A stretch of DNA of 8,691 bases. Origin: Sulfurimonas sp. Lineage in GTDB: Bacteria > Campylobacterota > Campylobacteria > Campylobacterales > Sulfurimonadaceae. Both the position numbers and the translations under genes were made by a program. Below, piece after piece: positions 6,683-8,691 of this stretch; positions within the stretch are counted from its first letter, which is position 1, and each line of letters starts with the position of its first letter. The stretch spans positions 84,392 to 93,082 of the forward strand of contig NVUO01000009.1 of the NCBI GenBank assembly GCA_002733155.1, read 5' to 3'. The notes beneath the pieces are model-generated. The model was not told the DNA's origin. It saw only the letters and a list, made by a program, of their open reading frames with translations, and did no database searches.

Positions 6683-6752
6683 ATTCCTTTATTTCATAAA
6701 ATGAAGGAAACCCTTCATATATTTGTCCGATAAAGGAATAAGCTCCTTTATC
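6683..6752 (-). promoter_or_regulatory. metY leader with competing hairpins at the ribosome-binding site
   Basis: Four pairings can be drawn in the minus-strand leader. P1 is the repeat hairpin, GATAAAGGAG with TTCCTTTATC (6752-6729, loop CTTA). P2 pairs ATTCCTTTAT (6739-6730) with ATAAAGGAAT (6692-6683), ten perfect pairs that include the Shine-Dalgarno. P3 is ATGAAGG-GTTT-CCTTCAT (6718-6701). P4 pairs TTCCTTCATTT (6709-6699) with AAATAAAGGAA (6694-6684), ten of eleven pairs, again covering the Shine-Dalgarno. P1 excludes P2, and P3 excludes P4, so P1 plus P3 leaves the site open while P2 or P4 closes it. This layout is that of an attenuator or riboswitch expression platform. The ligand or trigger is unknown. 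Confidence 0.45.
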
Positions 6753-6779
6753 TTTGCTTACGCCGCTGTGGCGACTAAA
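6729..6779 (-). repeat. Structured 51-base repeat, copy 1 (metY leader)
   Basis: Read on the minus strand: TTTAGT, then hairpin 1 (CGCC-ACAGC-GGCG, 6773-6761), an 8-base linker, then hairpin 2 (GATAAAGGAG-CTTA-TTCCTTTATC, 6752-6729). It matches copy 2 at 8156-8206 at 39 of 51 positions with no gaps. The GC-rich first hairpin stands out in this AT-rich DNA. The element points in the same direction as metY and lies inside its predicted transcribed leader. Confidence 0.75.
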
Positions 6780-6806
6780 ATTTTGTTTATTTATAATATT
6801 TGTATA

Positions 6807-6827
6807 ATTTTAGCGAAAATGAATTAA
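6807..6827 (-). promoter_or_regulatory. metY promoter block
   Basis: The minus strand reads TTAATTCATTTT then CGCTAAAAT, with a TAAAAT -10 box at 6812-6807. The block overlaps the last base pairs of cutA. It matches the metX promoter block at 19 of 21 positions, and ATATTAT follows both within a few bases. The expected start near 6800 gives a leader of about 125 bases, unusually long for this compact region, and that leader holds the repeat and hairpins described separately. Confidence 0.55.
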
Positions 6828-7135
6828 ATTGTAACTTCTTTAATCCAATTTAAATATTTTTTACTGCCCTTATTAATATTTATCATAATTATTTCAGGTG
6901 TATCGTAAGAATGATTTTGTAAAATATATTCCTTTAGTTTCTTGTAAAGAGACTTTTTTGTTTTAATGCTAAGTTTTACTTCATTATCATTAACAAGTTT
7001 ATTTTGCCAAGTATAAAGACTAGATATATGACTTAGTTGTACGCAGGCTGCTAGCTTTAGCTCCAAAATTGAACTAGCTAGTATAGTAGCTTCTTGCTCA
7101 TCTTTGCATGTAGTTATTATTAAGCAATACGACAT
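6824..7135 (-). CDS. cutA: CutA1-like divalent cation tolerance protein
   Basis: The 103-residue protein is a clear CutA1 family member, small cytoplasmic trimers linked to copper and divalent-cation tolerance whose exact role is unsettled. Conserved parts are the ITTCKDEQEA opening (7-16), LAACVQLSHISSLYTW (28-43), the E-V-K-L-SIKT strand (52-59), and the HSYDTPEII segment (75-83) followed by YLNWI (94-98). The length is typical. AAGGGA lies 6 bases before the ATG. It is separated by 54 bases from the cysteine-rich gene upstream and by 148 bases from metY downstream; its last codons overlap the metY promoter block. Confidence 0.93.
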   Translation of the reverse strand: MSYCLIITTCKDEQEATILASSILELKLAACVQLSHISSLYTWQNKLVNDNEVKLSIKTKKSLYKKLKEYILQNHSYDTPEIIMININKGSKKYLNWIKEVTI

Positions 7136-7189
7136 TAAAAATCCCTTAGTAATTTTATTTTTAAGTTTTGTAGTATGTTTTTGTATAGT

Positions 7190-7615
7190 TTATAAAATAC
7201 ACTTATGCATGACTTTTTTCCATTCATAATCAAAATGTTTTAGGACATATTCTTTTTTATGTGGGACTGTACACTTAGTGCAGTCTTGGTGGATTTTAAC
7301 TCCATATATACCTTGTCTGCCATCTTTTGAATCTATACCACAGAAACTATATTGAGTTTTATTTTTTACTTTTTGTATGCCCTCATCATTAAAACGAAAG
7401 TTAGGACAGGCACAGAGATAACAATTTAGGTACTTTGTATCATGGCATTTTTTATTTTTTGCATACAAGGGACAAAAATCAACCTCTTTTTTAAGCATAT
7501 TATCAAATTCAAAATAGTCTATAATCTCTTCTTTAGTGAAGTTTTTTGCTATAAGCTTATCTACTATAGTTTTATGTTTAATTGCATGTTTATCAAACCA
7601 ATCATTATATCCCAT
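7190..7615 (-). CDS. Cysteine-rich small-domain protein
   Basis: The product of 141 residues (142 if a GTG at 7618 is used) has nine cysteines. In the longer numbering they are at 49, 58, 66, 69, 71, 93, 113, 116 and 140. The order DFCPLY...KCH...NCYLCACPNF...FCG...VKIHQDCTKCTVPHKKEY resembles the cysteine-rich small domain family (zf-like, PF04071), whose members have CxxxPCH, NCxFCYCPLY and DCxxCxxPH segments and are thought to bind zinc or a metal cluster. The first 45 residues are a charged helical extension. I chose the ATG at 7615, which overlaps the RDD stop as TGATG; the GTG three bases earlier would overlap by four bases (GTGA) and is nearly as likely. No strong ribosome-binding site is present, so coupling to the RDD gene is probable. 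The function is not established; the family assignment is from motif memory. Confidence 0.78.
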   Translation of the reverse strand: MGYNDWFDKHAIKHKTIVDKLIAKNFTKEEIIDYFEFDNMLKKEVDFCPLYAKNKKCHDTKYLNCYLCACPNFRFNDEGIQKVKNKTQYSFCGIDSKDGRQGIYGVKIHQDCTKCTVPHKKEYVLKHFDYEWKKVMHKCIL

Positions 7616-8112
7616 CACTTAACCCATGTATCATCATAAATAACTACAGTTGAAGCTAATAAATCATGAAGCCCACGCTTGTCTTTACGAAATGCAACTA
7701 TAATGAATCCAATAAGAAAAGAAAAAGTAGAGGCCAAATAGCCCAAAGAGCGAGTTATAGCTTGTTTATTGTCTATATCTTTAAAAGTTTTTGCATCTAC
7801 TATTTTAATATGAACAAATTTTTTTCCAGGTGTAGCACCACGCCATCTTTTCCAAAAAAGAATAGTTACTAATAATACTGATACTTCAAAAAGTAATTCC
7901 CAACGTAGGGACATTTGAGGTTGAGATTCTAAGGCTTTAATAGCATTTCCACTCATAGCATATTGTAAGTTTTGTAGATAATGAGAAAAGTCAAACCAGT
8001 TGCCATCACTTAAAAAGTAGATAACTACCCCAAGTGGTAGGGCTAAAAAAAGAGTATCAGCAAATGAAGCTATAAAACGAATCCAAAATCCTGCATATCT
8101 AACCTTGTTCAT
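7615..8112 (-). CDS. RDD-family membrane protein
   Basis: The 165-residue integral membrane protein has the RDD hallmark: an Arg and Asp in helix 1 (R12 and D19 in WIRFIASFAD) and a later Asp (D150 in RGLHDLLA). Predicted membrane segments are about 8-33, 71-88 and 122-142. The loop motif GATPGKKFVHIKIVD (92-106) is the most conserved part of the family. RDD proteins are small inner-membrane proteins; some have been proposed as transporters, but no substrate can be assigned here. TAGGAA lies about 5 bases before the ATG, directly after a T run that follows a hairpin. The gene overlaps the cysteine-rich gene by one base, so the pair is likely co-expressed. Confidence 0.9.
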   Translation of the reverse strand: MNKVRYAGFWIRFIASFADTLFLALPLGVVIYFLSDGNWFDFSHYLQNLQYAMSGNAIKALESQPQMSLRWELLFEVSVLLVTILFWKRWRGATPGKKFVHIKIVDAKTFKDIDNKQAITRSLGYLASTFSFLIGFIIVAFRKDKRGLHDLLASTVVIYDDTWVK

Positions 8113-8122
8113 AATAATTCCT

Positions 8123-8152
8123 AAAAAAATATTCTGACATCTTTTGATGTCA
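8123..8152 (-). terminator. Hairpin plus T run between guaB and the RDD gene
   Basis: On the minus strand TGACATC-AAAA-GATGTCA (8152-8135) forms a perfect 7-bp stem, followed after GAATA by seven T bases (8129-8123). This is the best intrinsic-terminator candidate in the window and would end guaB transcription. The spacing of about five bases between stem and T run is longer than ideal, and the run directly precedes the RDD ribosome-binding site. Confidence 0.45.
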
Positions 8153-8155
8153 AGC

Positions 8156-8206
8156 TTTAGTTGTCACAGCGGCGAAAGAGAAGTAAAAGGGACTTGTTCC
8201 TTTTAC
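8156..8206 (+). repeat. Structured 51-base repeat, copy 2 (guaB-RDD gap)
   Basis: Read on the plus strand: TTTAGT, hairpin 1 (TGTC-ACAGC-GGCG, 8162-8174, two T-G wobble pairs), an 8-base linker, and hairpin 2 (GTAAAAGGGA-CTTG-TTCCTTTTAC, 8183-8206, one wobble). It is 39/51 identical to copy 1 but points against the surrounding genes. It begins three bases after the terminator-like hairpin and ends 14 bases short of the guaB stop. Read on the gene strand, hairpin 2 could also help end guaB transcription, but the wobble pairs would then be mismatches. Confidence 0.75.
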
Positions 8207-8220
8207 GTTCTTAATAAATG

Positions 8221-8691
<471 letters not shown>

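Noticed and set aside
6676..6800. Known SAM riboswitch in the metY leader
   Set aside because: I cannot find the conserved cores of SAM-I, SAM-II or SAH riboswitches. The hairpins are small and the main element recurs at an unrelated locus.
7442..7872. Two plus-strand reading frames (65 and 68 codons)
   Set aside because: They are antisense to the cysteine-rich and RDD genes, both of which have clear family motifs; the low-complexity products look like shadows.
8140..8153. TTGACA on the minus strand as a -35 box for the RDD gene
   Set aside because: The hexamer is part of the 7-bp hairpin stem, and 16-17 bases downstream there is only TATTTT or ATTTTT. A terminator reading fits better.

Overview
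The window is about 8.7 kb of AT-rich DNA (roughly 30% GC by eye). Gene content and style point to a free-living or host-associated member of the Campylobacterota, most likely an Arcobacter-like genus, with Sulfurimonas-type relatives as the alternative. The evidence is the O-acetylhomoserine route to methionine (MetX plus MetY), a short flagellin, a receiver/histidine-kinase protein typical of the group, extended -10 promoters without a clear -35 box, and tightly packed genes. All credible genes lie on the minus strand, so transcription runs from right to left. No tRNA, rRNA, CRISPR array or insertion sequence is visible, and no gene-free stretch exceeds about 150 bases.

In transcription order: the 3' part of guaB (IMP dehydrogenase, cut by the window edge); a 108-base gap with a terminator-like hairpin and copy 2 of a structured repeat; an RDD-family membrane protein overlapping a cysteine-rich small-domain protein; cutA; a 148-base metY leader carrying a promoter, repeat copy 1 and further hairpins; metY; a cytoplasmic receiver-histidine kinase; metX with a TTG start; xseB; a nitrilase-superfamily protein that appears to have lost its catalytic Lys and Cys; a flagellin with its own sigma70-type promoter; a ThiF/MoeB-like adenylating protein without zinc cysteines; and, cut by the left edge, an exported thioredoxin-fold protein with a CPFS active site in place of CPxC.

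MetX acetylates homoserine and MetY replaces the acetyl group with sulfide, giving homocysteine. The two genes are separated by the kinase, but each is preceded by a nearly identical 21-base promoter block (19 of 21 positions), which suggests shared control. The ThiF-like protein nearby could be a protein-thiocarboxylate sulfur-donor enzyme feeding MetY, as described in Wolinella, but no ThiS-like carrier is in the window, so this is only a hypothesis.

The most unusual feature is a 51-base element present twice (minus strand 6729-6779, plus strand 8156-8206), 39 of 51 positions identical without gaps. Each copy folds into two hairpins. Eight of the twelve differences fall in the stems and all eight preserve pairing, through compensatory swaps or G-U wobbles. 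In the metY leader, the 3' arm of this element is also perfectly complementary over 10 bases to the metY Shine-Dalgarno region, and a second leader segment can pair with the same site. The leader could therefore switch between an open and a closed ribosome-binding site.
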